Source: Serratia marcescens (GTDB taxonomy: Bacteria; Pseudomonadota; Gammaproteobacteria; Enterobacterales; Enterobacteriaceae). Taken from it: 64,000 nt of DNA. A program made the position numbers and the translations under genes. The DNA is taken from assembly GCF_029846115.1 (NCBI RefSeq), contig NZ_JARVZZ010000001.1, forward strand, positions 2,604,001 through 2,668,000. Direction: 5' to 3'. This document shows positions 36,272 through 44,863 of the stretch, piece after piece. Below the pieces are notes generated by a model, which ran no database searches, was not told where the DNA came from, and saw only the letters and a program-made list of their open reading frames with translations. Position 1 is the stretch's first letter. Every line of letters begins with the position of its first letter.

Positions 36272-37117
36272 ATGAAGAATAAAGCGCGTGTCTTACTGTT
36301 GGCGGCCGCCGGTGCGGCCTTTTCCCCGCTGAGCTTTGGCCAACCTACGGCCGTCGGGCCGATCGTGGTGCAGGGCGCCATGCCGGTAGAGGCGGAACGT
36401 TTCGCCCAGCGGTTGGAGAACCCGCGCGAGGAGCAGATTGGCGGCTGGCGCTTTTGGCACGGCACCGTAGACGGCTACCCGGTGGTGGTGTCGGAGACGC
36501 TGAAGGGCATGTCCAACGCCGCGGCGGCCACGGCGATCGCCGCCACGCAGTTTCACCCGGTGGCGATCATCAACCAGGGTACCGCCGGCGGCCATGATCC
36601 GGCGCTGAAAGTATATGACATCGTGCTGGGCAAATATTCGGTCAATCTCGGGGCGTTCAAAACGCCGGCCAAGGCGTTGGGGGAAGGCAGCGACTCGCGG
36701 CAGTGGCAGCCGATGGATCTGTTGGCTTCCAAAGGCAGCGCCGGCGAGGACAAAAAGGCGCACAGCCTGCGTCAGTTTCCCGCCGACCCCAACCTGCTGG
36801 CGATTGCGCAAAGCGTTAAGGGCGATTACCGACAGGGCAAGGTCGTGGAAGGGGTGATCGGCTCGGCCGACGTGTGGAACAGCGAGCTGGACCGCATTCG
36901 CTATTTTCACGACCGCTATCAGACGTCGGTCGAAGAGATGGAGACCGCCTCCGCCGCGCAGATCGCCGCCGAATTCAAGGTGCCGTTCGTCGGCATTCGC
37001 GTGTTGTCCAACAACATCACCAATCAGGGCAAATACGATCCGCAAACCGGGCTGGCATGCCAGGATTATGTCTATCAGGTGGTGAAGGCCTATGTTGCCA
37101 ACCTGAAGAAACGCTGA
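36272..37117 (+). CDS. Exported purine nucleosidase/phosphorylase-superfamily protein
   Basis: The 281-residue precursor carries a signal peptide ending near residue 24 (SFGQP), then a nucleoside phosphorylase/MTA-nucleosidase domain: GGWRFWHGTVDGYPVVV, VAIINQGTAGGHDP near 95-108 and the EEMETASAAQIA segment near 215 (Glu that binds ribose). The usual enzyme is cytoplasmic and splits methylthioadenosine and S-adenosylhomocysteine; an exported relative implies periplasmic nucleoside cleavage or scavenging. The ATG at 36272 follows GAGAGGG. It is divergent from the PAP2 pair. Confidence 0.78.
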   Translation: MKNKARVLLLAAAGAAFSPLSFGQPTAVGPIVVQGAMPVEAERFAQRLENPREEQIGGWRFWHGTVDGYPVVVSETLKGMSNAAAATAIAATQFHPVAIINQGTAGGHDPALKVYDIVLGKYSVNLGAFKTPAKALGEGSDSRQWQPMDLLASKGSAGEDKKAHSLRQFPADPNLLAIAQSVKGDYRQGKVVEGVIGSADVWNSELDRIRYFHDRYQTSVEEMETASAAQIAAEFKVPFVGIRVLSNNITNQGKYDPQTGLACQDYVYQVVKAYVANLKKR

Positions 37118-37257
37118 GTCATTGCTCCGGTTAATCGATGATATCAGGCGATTGTCACTATTGAACGCCTATTGTAAAGAAGATTAAACCTGTGGCGGGC
37201 TTGGCTGTAGTGTATTAGTTTATAGGCGGATTATTTGACAACGTGTAGGGATAAAAC

Positions 37258-37770
37258 ATGAACAAGGCATCCGTTGTATTTTCTGGCCTGCTGATGGCCG
37301 TTTCCGCCGGCGCCATGGCGGCTACCTCTGGCGATGATGCGGATATCAGCAAACAGCCGCTGGAAAAGGTCGCGCCTTACCCGAAAGCCGAGAAAGGCAT
37401 GAATCGCCAGGCGATCTACCTGCCGAAGCAAGAGCATGAAGAGAACTACAAGGTGGAGCTGCTGATCGGCAAGGTGCTGGAAGTGGACTGCAACCGCCAC
37501 ATGATCGGCGGTACGCTGGAGACCAAAACCCTCTCCGGTTGGGGCTATGATTACCTGGTGCTGGAGAAGCTGTCCGAACCGGCCTCGACCATGATGGCTT
37601 GCCCGGACAACACCAAGACCAAGCAATTCATCGCCGCCAACCTGGGCGACGCCGCGATGCAGCGCTACAACAGCCGCCTGCCGATCGTGGTGTATGCGCC
37701 GAAAGACGCGGAAGTAAAATACCGCATCTGGAAAGCCGAAGACACCGTAAGCCAGGCCGAGCAGAAGTAA
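37258..37770 (+). CDS. eco: Ecotin, periplasmic serine protease inhibitor
   Basis: The 170-residue precursor has a signal peptide ending AMAA near residue 22. The protein matches ecotin: the reactive loop STMMAC at 110-115 with P1 Met112, and the disulfide pair Cys78-Cys115 (VDCNRH and MACPD). The dimeric inhibitor blocks trypsin, chymotrypsin and elastase, protecting the cell from host proteases such as neutrophil elastase. It is a single gene after a 140-base AT-rich gap, with no obvious operon partner. Confidence 0.95.
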   Translation: MNKASVVFSGLLMAVSAGAMAATSGDDADISKQPLEKVAPYPKAEKGMNRQAIYLPKQEHEENYKVELLIGKVLEVDCNRHMIGGTLETKTLSGWGYDYLVLEKLSEPASTMMACPDNTKTKQFIAANLGDAAMQRYNSRLPIVVYAPKDAEVKYRIWKAEDTVSQAEQK

Positions 37771-37825
37771 TCGCCGCCTGATGCCACTCCGCTTGCCCTG
37801 CGCGGCAGGCGGAGACTTTTCCCCG

Positions 37826-38761
37826 TTACGCTTTCCCTTCGCTCGCCAACACCGCCCGTTCGGTTTCTTCGCCCATGGCGACCAGCCAAGCCAATACCGT
37901 TGAGAATATTGCATCGTCCTGGCCGTCGGCCTGGGTCATCAGCACGTAATCCGTCCCGTCAGCAGCAAAGCCATATGGCGCTACCAGTGCGCCGTTGACG
38001 ATATCATCCGCCACCAGCGCCAATGGGCCGATGCCGATACCGGCGCCGGCGACCGCCGCCTGCAGGCTGAGATAGAAATGTTCGAAACGCAGCTCGTTGC
38101 CCGGCCGGATCTCGATGCCGCTGTGGGTGCACCAGTCGCGCCAGGCGTGCGGGCGCGTCTCGGTGTGGAGCAGGGTGCCGCGCAGTTCACGCCCCGTCGC
38201 GGCATGCTCCCGGCGGCAAACCGGGCCGACTCGTTCTTTGAGGAACGGGCGGGCGACCACGTCATCGGCGATCGGGAAATCGTTGCGGCGAATCGCCAGA
38301 TCGATGCCTTCACGCGAGAAGGCGACAGCGCCGCCGGCGGAGACCAGCTGCAGATCGCGCTCTTTCCCCACCGCCTGCTGCAAACCGGCCAGTCGCGGGA
38401 TCAGCCAGCGGATCAGAAAGGTCGGCTCGCAGGAGATCACCAACGGGCGATTCTGATGATGCCGACAGGCGCGGTCGATCGCCGACTGCAGGTTGTCCAG
38501 CCCCCGGCCGATCTCGCTCGCCAGCTCTTGCGCCTGCGGCGTCGGATGCACCATGCGGCTGGTGCGTTGAAACAGCGCGAATCCCAGGGTCTGCTCGAAT
38601 TCGCGCACCGCGCGGCTGACGGCGCCGTCGGTGACGTTGAGAGATTTGGCGGCTTTCGACACGCTGCCGTACCGCACCGTAGCTTCGAAAGCCCGTAATA
38701 CCGCCAGGTTAGGCAACCTTCGTTGACGCACTACGCCCCCTTTTGATTGAGTTTTTATCAA
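37826..38761 (-). CDS. LysR-family regulator of the D-threonate-type cluster
   Basis: The 311-residue LysR protein has its helix-turn-helix at about residues 18-76 (LPNLAVLRAFEATVRYGSVSKAAKSLNVT, then GAVSRAVREFE), close to the GcvA subgroup. The effector domain begins near residue 105. It is divergent from the acid-sugar kinase gene, with 82 bases between the starts, and is the probable regulator of 38844-41682. The inducer is unknown. Confidence 0.87.
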   Translation of the reverse strand: MIKTQSKGGVVRQRRLPNLAVLRAFEATVRYGSVSKAAKSLNVTDGAVSRAVREFEQTLGFALFQRTSRMVHPTPQAQELASEIGRGLDNLQSAIDRACRHHQNRPLVISCEPTFLIRWLIPRLAGLQQAVGKERDLQLVSAGGAVAFSREGIDLAIRRNDFPIADDVVARPFLKERVGPVCRREHAATGRELRGTLLHTETRPHAWRDWCTHSGIEIRPGNELRFEHFYLSLQAAVAGAGIGIGPLALVADDIVNGALVAPYGFAADGTDYVLMTQADGQDDAIFSTVLAWLVAMGEETERAVLASEGKA

Positions 38762-38843
38762 TCATCGATACTACGCAAATCGTTTTTTATTGCCAGCCAA
38801 ATCCGCCAAAGTGTGCATCACTTTCCACTTACGGGTAACTGCG

Positions 38844-39959
38844 ATGATTGCCATTCTCGCCGATGATCTTACCAGCGCGCTCGACGGCGCGGCCCCGTTC
38901 GCCGCACGCGGACTGAACGCCTGCGTCATGCTGCGCCTGCCCGATGCCGCGTTGCAGGGCGCTGAGATCGTCGCCTTCGATTTAGATTCCCGCTTCGTTT
39001 CGCCGGAGCAGGCGGAGCGGCGTTTTCGCCATGCCGCCGCCTGCGTGAAACCAGCGCGCCTCATCTACAAAACGGTGGATTCCACGCTGCGCGGCAATCT
39101 GGGGCCGGAAACGCGCGGGGCGCTGACGGGCAGCGGGCGCCGTCTTGCCATCGTCGCGCCGGCCTTCCCGGATGCCGGCCGCACCACGCTGGGCGGCCGG
39201 CAATACGTCGACGGCGTCGCGCTGGAGCAGACCGCCTTTGCGCGCGATCCGAAGAACCCGATCGTCACCGGCTACGTCATGGAGCGAATGGCGGGGCTGG
39301 AGCCGTCGCGCTTTCAGGTGTTCGACGCCGCAGACAACGGCGAGTTGGATGAAGTCGTGAGGCGGATCGGCATGGCCGAACCGGTGGTGTGGGTGGGATC
39401 GCCGGGCCTGGCGGCGGCGCTGTCGCGTGCGTTGTCCCCTAAAGAGAACGCGCCGCCCGCTCAACCGCCGCTGAGAGCCCGCAAGGTGCTGGTGGCGATT
39501 GGCAGCCTGCATCCGGCGAATGACGCCCAGCTGGCAAGCCTGCGGCAGGCGGGCGTGGTGCTGGTCACGCTGCCTGAATCGGCCGATCCCGAGGTGGCAG
39601 CGCAAGAGGTGCGAGCGGCGTTTGCGCGTGCCGATGTGGTTTGCCTGGTATCACCCCGGTCGCGAGCGGCCACGGCGGATCATGCCGCTGCGCTGGGCGC
39701 GGTCGTCAGCCGTTGCACGCCAGCCTTCGACGGGCTGGTGGCGACCGGCGGCGATACCGCGCGGCGTATCGTCGACGCCATGGCGGCCGGCTCATTGACG
39801 CTGTTCGGTGAGGTGGAGCCCGGCGTGCCTTTCGGGTTGTTAAATCTGCCGGGCCGCAGGCTGCCGTTCGCCACCAAGGCGGGCGGTTTTGGCCGGGCCG
39901 ATACGTTGTTGAACTGCGTAACCCGGTTGCGCGCTGACCGAGAAGGAGAAGAACGATGA
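38844..39959 (+). CDS. Four-carbon acid sugar kinase (DUF1537; DtnK/DenK type)
   Basis: The 371-residue protein matches the four-carbon acid sugar kinase family. The N-terminal domain starts IAILADDLTSALDGAAPFA, with DSTLRGNLGPE near residue 75 and APAFPDAGR near 112; the C-terminal nucleotide-binding domain has LVATGGDTARRIVDA near 300. Members phosphorylate D-threonate or D-erythronate to the 4-phosphate. The ATG at 38844 is the first that gives the family N-terminus. Its stop overlaps the next gene as ATGA, and that gene encodes the matching dehydrogenase. Confidence 0.85.
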   Translation: MIAILADDLTSALDGAAPFAARGLNACVMLRLPDAALQGAEIVAFDLDSRFVSPEQAERRFRHAAACVKPARLIYKTVDSTLRGNLGPETRGALTGSGRRLAIVAPAFPDAGRTTLGGRQYVDGVALEQTAFARDPKNPIVTGYVMERMAGLEPSRFQVFDAADNGELDEVVRRIGMAEPVVWVGSPGLAAALSRALSPKENAPPAQPPLRARKVLVAIGSLHPANDAQLASLRQAGVVLVTLPESADPEVAAQEVRAAFARADVVCLVSPRSRAATADHAAALGAVVSRCTPAFDGLVATGGDTARRIVDAMAAGSLTLFGEVEPGVPFGLLNLPGRRLPFATKAGGFGRADTLLNCVTRLRADREGEER

Positions 39960-40957
39960 CCCTTTCCACCTTGCCACTGGCGATAACGATGGGCGATCCC
40001 GCCGGCATCGGGCCGGAGATCATCGCCAAACTGGCGGCCACAGAGCCGTTGAGCACGCCTTATGTAGTGATTGGCGATGCCGGTGCCCTGGCGCACGCGG
40101 CGACCCGTCTGGGGCTAAAGCTGCACATCCGCGAACTGCCTGCCTCGCTGGCGGGATGGGACGAGGCCTGGACGCGAGGAGAAACCGCCGTCTATTCCGC
40201 CGGCGTTGCGTTGCCGGCGGACTTGCCCCTCGGCAGGCTCGATAAGCGCGCGGGCGCGGCGTCTTATGCCTGGGTGGTTGCCGCCATCGATCTGGCGCTG
40301 GCGGGGCGCATCGCCGGTATCGTCACCGCGCCGCTGAACAAGGAGGCGATGCGCCTGGCGGGGATCGATTATCCGGGGCACACCGAGATCCTGGCGGCGC
40401 GCTCGGGCACCCAGGACTTCGCCATGATGCTGGCCAACGACGAGTTGCGGGTGATCCTGGTTTCCATTCACGTTTCGCTGCGGGACGCCATCGACGCGGC
40501 GACCGTGGAAAACGAGCTGCGCGCGTTTCATCTGGCGCAAACGGCCTGTCGGGCGTTAGGCATAGCGAAACCGCGCATTGCGGTGGCCGGCCTGAATCCG
40601 CACGCCGGGGAGAATGGCCTGTTCGGCCGCGAAGATCTTGACGTCATCGTGCCCGCCATCGCCCTGGCGCGGGAACAGGGGTTGGACGTCAGCGGCCCCT
40701 GGCCCGGCGATACCGTTTTCATGCGCGCCCGGCGCGGGGAGTTCGACATTGTGGTCGCCCAATATCACGACCAGGGCCTGATCCCGGTGAAATATCTCGG
40801 GGTGGATCACGGCGTTAACGTCACCGTCGGCCTGCCGTTTATCCGCACCTCGGTCGACCACGGTACGGCGTTCGATATCGCGGGCAGCGGACGGGCGGAA
40901 CATGCCAGCCTGCTGTACGCCTTCCGGCAGGCGGAAAAAATGCTGCGCGCCCAATAA
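39956..40957 (+). CDS. pdxA2: 4-phospho-D-threonate/erythronate 3-dehydrogenase (PdxA2)
   Basis: The 333-residue enzyme belongs to the PdxA family: LAITMGDPAGIGPEI at residues 8-22, ITAPLNKEA near 123, the metal-binding GHTEILA near 143, AVAGLNPHAGENGLFG near 210 and QYHDQGLIPVK near 270. PdxA2 relatives sit beside DUF1537 kinases and oxidise and decarboxylate 4-phospho-threonate to dihydroxyacetone phosphate. The housekeeping PdxA of vitamin B6 synthesis is elsewhere in enterobacteria, so this is the catabolic paralogue. Confidence 0.88.
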   Translation: MTLSTLPLAITMGDPAGIGPEIIAKLAATEPLSTPYVVIGDAGALAHAATRLGLKLHIRELPASLAGWDEAWTRGETAVYSAGVALPADLPLGRLDKRAGAASYAWVVAAIDLALAGRIAGIVTAPLNKEAMRLAGIDYPGHTEILAARSGTQDFAMMLANDELRVILVSIHVSLRDAIDAATVENELRAFHLAQTACRALGIAKPRIAVAGLNPHAGENGLFGREDLDVIVPAIALAREQGLDVSGPWPGDTVFMRARRGEFDIVVAQYHDQGLIPVKYLGVDHGVNVTVGLPFIRTSVDHGTAFDIAGSGRAEHASLLYAFRQAEKMLRAQ

Positions 40958-40989
40958 CTCACATCACCTGAAGACAATAAGGAAACACC

Positions 40990-41682
40990 ATGCACACACC
41001 CGAGTTTATTTTCATGCTGACGCGCAACGACAGCACGGTGCCCGATGCGCAAGCGCGGCTACCAGAGGTGCTGGCTGCCGGCGTGAAGCATATCGGCTTT
41101 AAGGATATCGGCCTGCCGCTGGACCAACTCAAACAGTTGGCGCAGGCGATCCACGCCGGTGGCGCCACCGCTTATCTGGAAGTGGTTAGCCTGGATGAGG
41201 AAAGCGAGATGAATTCGGCGCGCGCGGCGCTGGCGTTGGGCGTTGATGTATTGATGGGGGGGACGCGGCCGGAAAGCGTGCTGCCGATCATTCGTCAGTC
41301 TGGCCTGCGCTACTATCCGTTTGCCGGCCGCATCAGCGGCCATCCCAGCGTGCTGGAAGGTGACATCGAAGACATTGTCGCCAGCGCCCGCCAGCGCGCC
41401 GCTTTACCGGGCGTGACAGGGCTGGATCTGCTGGCCTACCGCTTTGCCGGCGACGTGCCGACGTTGATTCGGCGGGTGTGCGATGCGGTCGACAAACCGG
41501 TTTATATCGCCGGGTCTATCGACCGCGAAGATCGCATCGCCGCCGTGGTGACGGGCAATGCGGTTGGCTTCACCGTCGGTACCGCGGCGCTGGACGGCGT
41601 GTTTCCCGCCGACAAGCCGGGGCTGACGGCGCAAGTCAACGCCGTGAAATGCCTGATTGGCAATGTGATCCGCAAACTGTAA
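40990..41682 (+). CDS. Uncharacterised TIM-barrel protein in the D-threonate-type cluster
   Basis: The 230-residue protein looks like a phosphate-binding TIM barrel: alternating strands such as VKHIGFKDIG (35), AYLEVVSLDEE (62), VLMGGTRPES (86), and a C-terminal phosphate loop VYIAGSIDRED and GFTVGTAALDG (175-200). It recalls HisA- or ThiG-like barrels but I cannot assign a family. It follows pdxA2 by 32 bases. The known D-threonate route needs only the kinase and dehydrogenase, so this third enzyme may act on a related acid sugar, an isomer or a downstream product. The ATG at 40990 follows AAGGAAAC. Confidence 0.65.
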   Translation: MHTPEFIFMLTRNDSTVPDAQARLPEVLAAGVKHIGFKDIGLPLDQLKQLAQAIHAGGATAYLEVVSLDEESEMNSARAALALGVDVLMGGTRPESVLPIIRQSGLRYYPFAGRISGHPSVLEGDIEDIVASARQRAALPGVTGLDLLAYRFAGDVPTLIRRVCDAVDKPVYIAGSIDREDRIAAVVTGNAVGFTVGTAALDGVFPADKPGLTAQVNAVKCLIGNVIRKL

Positions 41683-41865
41683 CGCGTCTCCATTCGGTTC
41701 TTTCCACGGCGATGGGGCGGTTATCTCATTCGTTGAATCATTAATTTGTATGGCTTCTCTTTTTAATGCTCTAGCGAGCAGGCACGCCCTTGGGCGCTCG
41801 CCGACGTTTACCCGGCAAAACAGCGTAATTGCCGCCAGGTTCAATATATATAGAGGGAGTGAAAA

Positions 41866-42216
41866 ATGAGTAAAGGGTTAGGGAGTGCCGTTGTGGCGGT
41901 GAGCCTGTTGTTAACCGGCTGCGATACCTTCAGCCTGTTGCGCGATCAAAAGATCGCCGAGGCCTTTTACGTCGGCGCCGACAAGCGCTCGGTCAGCCGG
42001 GATTTCGGCGCGCCGATCGCCACCCGGCCGACGCTGAACGGCCAGGGCGTGTGCCACGACTATAACCACCGCTTGCCGAACGGCACCGTGACGCCGTTCT
42101 ACGTCGGCTTCAGAAACAGCGACGGCAAAGTGGTGGCCTTTGGCCCCACCACCTGCGGAGAAGCGCAGGCCAACGGCAATCTGAACAGTGATGAACCTAT
42201 CAAACAGCGGTTCTAA
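41866..42216 (+). CDS. Small lipoprotein of unknown function
   Basis: The 116-residue protein has a lipoprotein signal with lipobox LLTGC (Cys19), followed by Asp-Thr, which suggests retention in the inner membrane by the +2 Asp rule. The mature part contains two Cys (VCHDY and TTCGE) and a SmpA-like start (IAEAFYVGADKRSVSRDFGAP). No function is recognised. Its ATG follows AGAGGGAG. It stands alone, with a hairpin just after its stop. Confidence 0.75.
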   Translation: MSKGLGSAVVAVSLLLTGCDTFSLLRDQKIAEAFYVGADKRSVSRDFGAPIATRPTLNGQGVCHDYNHRLPNGTVTPFYVGFRNSDGKVVAFGPTTCGEAQANGNLNSDEPIKQRF

Positions 42217-42223
42217 ACGGGCG

Positions 42224-42253
42224 TTGCTGCGCCGGCCTGGGCCGGCGCAGCAA
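42224..42253. terminator. Strong hairpin after the lipoprotein gene
   Basis: TTGCTGCGCCGGC (42224-42236) pairs perfectly with GCCGGCGCAGCAA (42241-42253) around a four-base loop. There is no T run after it on the plus strand, so it may be a terminator or an mRNA-stabilising structure. Confidence 0.55.
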
Positions 42254-42596
42254 AAGCAGCCCAGCAACGTCGGGTGTGCCATTTTTCTTTTTCTCTGTAT
42301 CCCTTCTGATTCTCCGCCAGACTTTTATCTGAGATTTATTTTCCTATGGCGTTTGCCAGACGCCGCTGCCGAAAAACGCCACTGCATGAATTTCCTCCAC
42401 CGAGTGTTACGGTGTGAACAGCAAGACAACAAAGCAATCTTTGCTGAATTGTGCTAGTTTTTCGAACATTCACGGACATGCAGTGACCTGCAAGATAAGG
42501 ATATCCAATGCGTTATCGTTCGCTAAATCTCGGCGAGGTGACAAGGAAAGGGGCCGGAACGCCGCCTCAAGGAGCCGACGTACGGGCTGGTACCGT
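42254..42596. other. Gene-free stretch before the lipase toxin
   Basis: The 343 bases hold no convincing gene. A long in-frame extension of the toxin exists (possible GTG start at 42414) but lacks family-like sequence. AGGATATCC at about 42497-42505 is a small palindrome. The toxin promoter should lie here. Confidence 0.45.
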
Positions 42597-44072
42597 ATGA
42601 AGCTGCTCTCTCTCTTTTCTGAACACACGGCGCCGGAAAGTTTCTCCCGGATACTCACCCCGACACAAGCGTGCCATGAGCTGGAAAGGCATTATCTGTT
42701 CGGCGGCGCAGCCGGCATATCGATAAGCAGCCGGTACTCCATAACCCGCAATACTCAATCCGGTATTGGCGTCACCGGTTATCGTGAGGACGCGGCTGTG
42801 AAGCGCAGCGTGTTCGATGATCTCAATCGGGGCGGTTTGCTGGCGATTGATGAGGGAATGGGCGCCTGGACGCCGACCAAATACGCGTTTTACGTCGACG
42901 CGGAAGGCCGATTACAGCGCTATCCCGGCAGCTCTCTTCCTGCCTTTTATCCTACTGGGCGCGTGATCGCCCGCTATGAAGAAATGGTCAGCCGCTATGG
43001 CCGGCGGGCAAAACCGACGGTGCTGCCGGCGAGGCAGAATACGACCCGGAATCCCCCTCTGCAGCAAGCTATCGCTACCGCAGTGGCAACCGTTGCCGCC
43101 ACGGTACAGGCCATCCGTCCGATGACCAAGGCAGAACGCTGGCAAGAACGCCAGTACCTGATAGGGCGAGGCAACCGCAGCATTTACCCGGATGCGCGCA
43201 TGGCGGCACAGCGATTGGCGGAGAACAACGTCGCGGTCGAAAAGGCGAAGTTGGCTGAGAATGTTTACAAGACCACTAACCCACTCAAGGACACGATAGA
43301 CATCCCTGAGGGCTGGAAGGACATCAGTAACAATGATGGGGCGCTGGGTAAACTCGGTTTAAGCAAAGATATGCTCTATGACGATGAGGATACGCCGGGC
43401 TTTCTGGCTCGGGTTTATCAGCCAGATGAGAGGGTCTTTGGTAAAGCGATGAATCCGACGTTGGTGTTCCGTGGATCGCGTGCGCCCGAGTTCCCGGAGG
43501 GAATAAGCAAGGCTGCCCAGAAAGCGTTACTGAATGGCGATTTGTCAGGCATTAAAAACCTGAGTGACTGGTCAAATAACGGCGCTCAGGGGTTGGGGTT
43601 TAACTCCGAATATTACAAGAAAGCGGTCAATATAGGTAAAGCAATTAAAGGCGGTGCCGGGATATCTGGCCATTCGCTGGGCGGGGGCATGGCGTCTGCG
43701 GCCTCCATGGCCAGCGGCAAACCGGCTTGGACGTTTAATGCAGCAGGCCTGAATGCAGGAACTGTAGAAAAATATGGCGGTTCGATTATAGGCAGCGCCG
43801 ATAATATTCAGGCGTATCGCGTGAAGGGGGAGCTATTGACCAAGCTGCAGGAGGTTGATTTGTGGGAGGATGCCAAAGACCTCCAATTTTATCCCCCGGC
43901 GGTGATGGCGAAAGAACGCTTGTCCATGTTGGCGCCTGATGCAGTGGGAGTAAAACACACGCTTTCCGGTGGAACAGGCTCACTGCTGGACAAGCACGGT
44001 ATAGACCAGGCGATACAATGCATTGAAAATGAAAAAGACGATGACATTGCCACAATCAAGGGAAGAATATGA
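42597..44072 (+). CDS. Lipase-type antibacterial toxin, probable type VI effector
   Basis: The 491-residue protein has an alpha/beta-hydrolase domain in its second half: LVFRGS at 289-294 and the nucleophile elbow GHSLGGG with Ser360, followed by AWTFNAAGLN and a late His467 (DKHGID) that could complete the triad. The N-terminal 170 residues have no recognised domain and end in an Ala/Val-rich helix. Such phospholipases with adjacent lipoprotein immunity genes are typical Tle/Slp-like type VI secretion effectors. No VgrG or PAAR gene is in the window. The ATG at 42597 is chosen; its stop overlaps the next gene as ATGA. Confidence 0.75.
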   Translation: MKLLSLFSEHTAPESFSRILTPTQACHELERHYLFGGAAGISISSRYSITRNTQSGIGVTGYREDAAVKRSVFDDLNRGGLLAIDEGMGAWTPTKYAFYVDAEGRLQRYPGSSLPAFYPTGRVIARYEEMVSRYGRRAKPTVLPARQNTTRNPPLQQAIATAVATVAATVQAIRPMTKAERWQERQYLIGRGNRSIYPDARMAAQRLAENNVAVEKAKLAENVYKTTNPLKDTIDIPEGWKDISNNDGALGKLGLSKDMLYDDEDTPGFLARVYQPDERVFGKAMNPTLVFRGSRAPEFPEGISKAAQKALLNGDLSGIKNLSDWSNNGAQGLGFNSEYYKKAVNIGKAIKGGAGISGHSLGGGMASAASMASGKPAWTFNAAGLNAGTVEKYGGSIIGSADNIQAYRVKGELLTKLQEVDLWEDAKDLQFYPPAVMAKERLSMLAPDAVGVKHTLSGGTGSLLDKHGIDQAIQCIENEKDDDIATIKGRI

Positions 44073-44812
44073 AAAAAATCATACTCATTATCACTATGGT
44101 AGTGTCTACGCTCATCATGCAGGGGTGCAAACAAGGTATGGATCTACAACCACAGGATTACTTTGAAGGAAAGCAGCTGGACATCGCCAACATCATCTAC
44201 GAGGGTGACAGGCAAAAGCTGGATAAGGTTTTACCGACGGTAAGCAAAGAAACGTTAAATCGGCCGGCCAAGGCGGAGATGACGTTGCTATTCTGGGCGA
44301 TAAATAACGCTATCTTTGACAAGAACACGCCAGAGCGGCTCAAGATCATTACGGATTTGGTCAAGGCAGGGGCAGATCCACTGCAGCCGAGACCGGAAGG
44401 GCGAAGTAGCCCGGCTGAATATGTTATGAAAGCGGATAAAGGCGTCTGGATACAGGCTATGCTTGAAGGCGGATTATCGCCTAATGCAAGGGATGAAATA
44501 AACAATCAGCCAATAATTTTCAAGAGCTTTCAAGCGGTTAATACAGAGACATTGAGTGCCCTAATAGATTACAAAGCTGATGTTAATATCAAAGGGGCTA
44601 TGAACAGAACTCCATTAATTAATGCGCTGTATAACAGTTGCCCTGAGCACATTGAGGTTCTTTTGGCTCATGGCGCTAACCCCTTAGCCAAAGATGATTT
44701 TAATGACAGCTTCCTTTCTCTGATTTCTGCGGAAATAGCCAAAGGAGACAAAAATAATTCTTATATAAAAAAATTAATTAAAATTAAAGAGAAGATAAAC
44801 ATTGTGAATTAG
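44069..44812 (+). CDS. Ankyrin-like lipoprotein, probable toxin immunity protein 1
   Basis: The 247-residue precursor has a lipobox IMQGC (Cys20) followed by Lys, giving outer-membrane sorting. The body has ankyrin-like repeats (LVKAGADPLQPRP near 105, LIDYKADVNIKG near 160, LLAHGANPLAKD near 195). It overlaps the lipase gene, so both are made together. A periplasmic lipoprotein is the expected place to neutralise a phospholipase that attacks the membrane. It lies in a low-GC stretch, unlike its neighbours. The immunity role is inferred from context. Confidence 0.75.
   Translation: MKKIILIITMVVSTLIMQGCKQGMDLQPQDYFEGKQLDIANIIYEGDRQKLDKVLPTVSKETLNRPAKAEMTLLFWAINNAIFDKNTPERLKIITDLVKAGADPLQPRPEGRSSPAEYVMKADKGVWIQAMLEGGLSPNARDEINNQPIIFKSFQAVNTETLSALIDYKADVNIKGAMNRTPLINALYNSCPEHIEVLLAHGANPLAKDDFNDSFLSLISAEIAKGDKNNSYIKKLIKIKEKINIVN
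44141..44380 (+). repeat. Duplicated immunity-gene block, copy 1
   Basis: These 240 bases match 44936-45175 with only about seven mismatches, at a constant offset of 795 bases. The duplication covers the N-terminal half of the coding sequence and fades abruptly after it. Confidence 0.9.
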
Positions 44813-44863
44813 TTAGCTTTCAGATGGGTGAAATAACGGGCGTTTGACGTGGACGGGTACGGC

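Noticed and set aside
41774..41801. Nested hairpin (GCGAG/CTCGC, CGCCC/GGGCG) after the TIM-barrel gene
   Set aside because: There is no T run and it starts about 90 bases after the stop, so I could not decide between a terminator and chance symmetry.
42414..42596. A 61-codon N-terminal extension of the lipase toxin from a GTG
   Set aside because: The extension is basic and low-complexity, without a ribosome site, and the ATG at 42597 gives a normal start.
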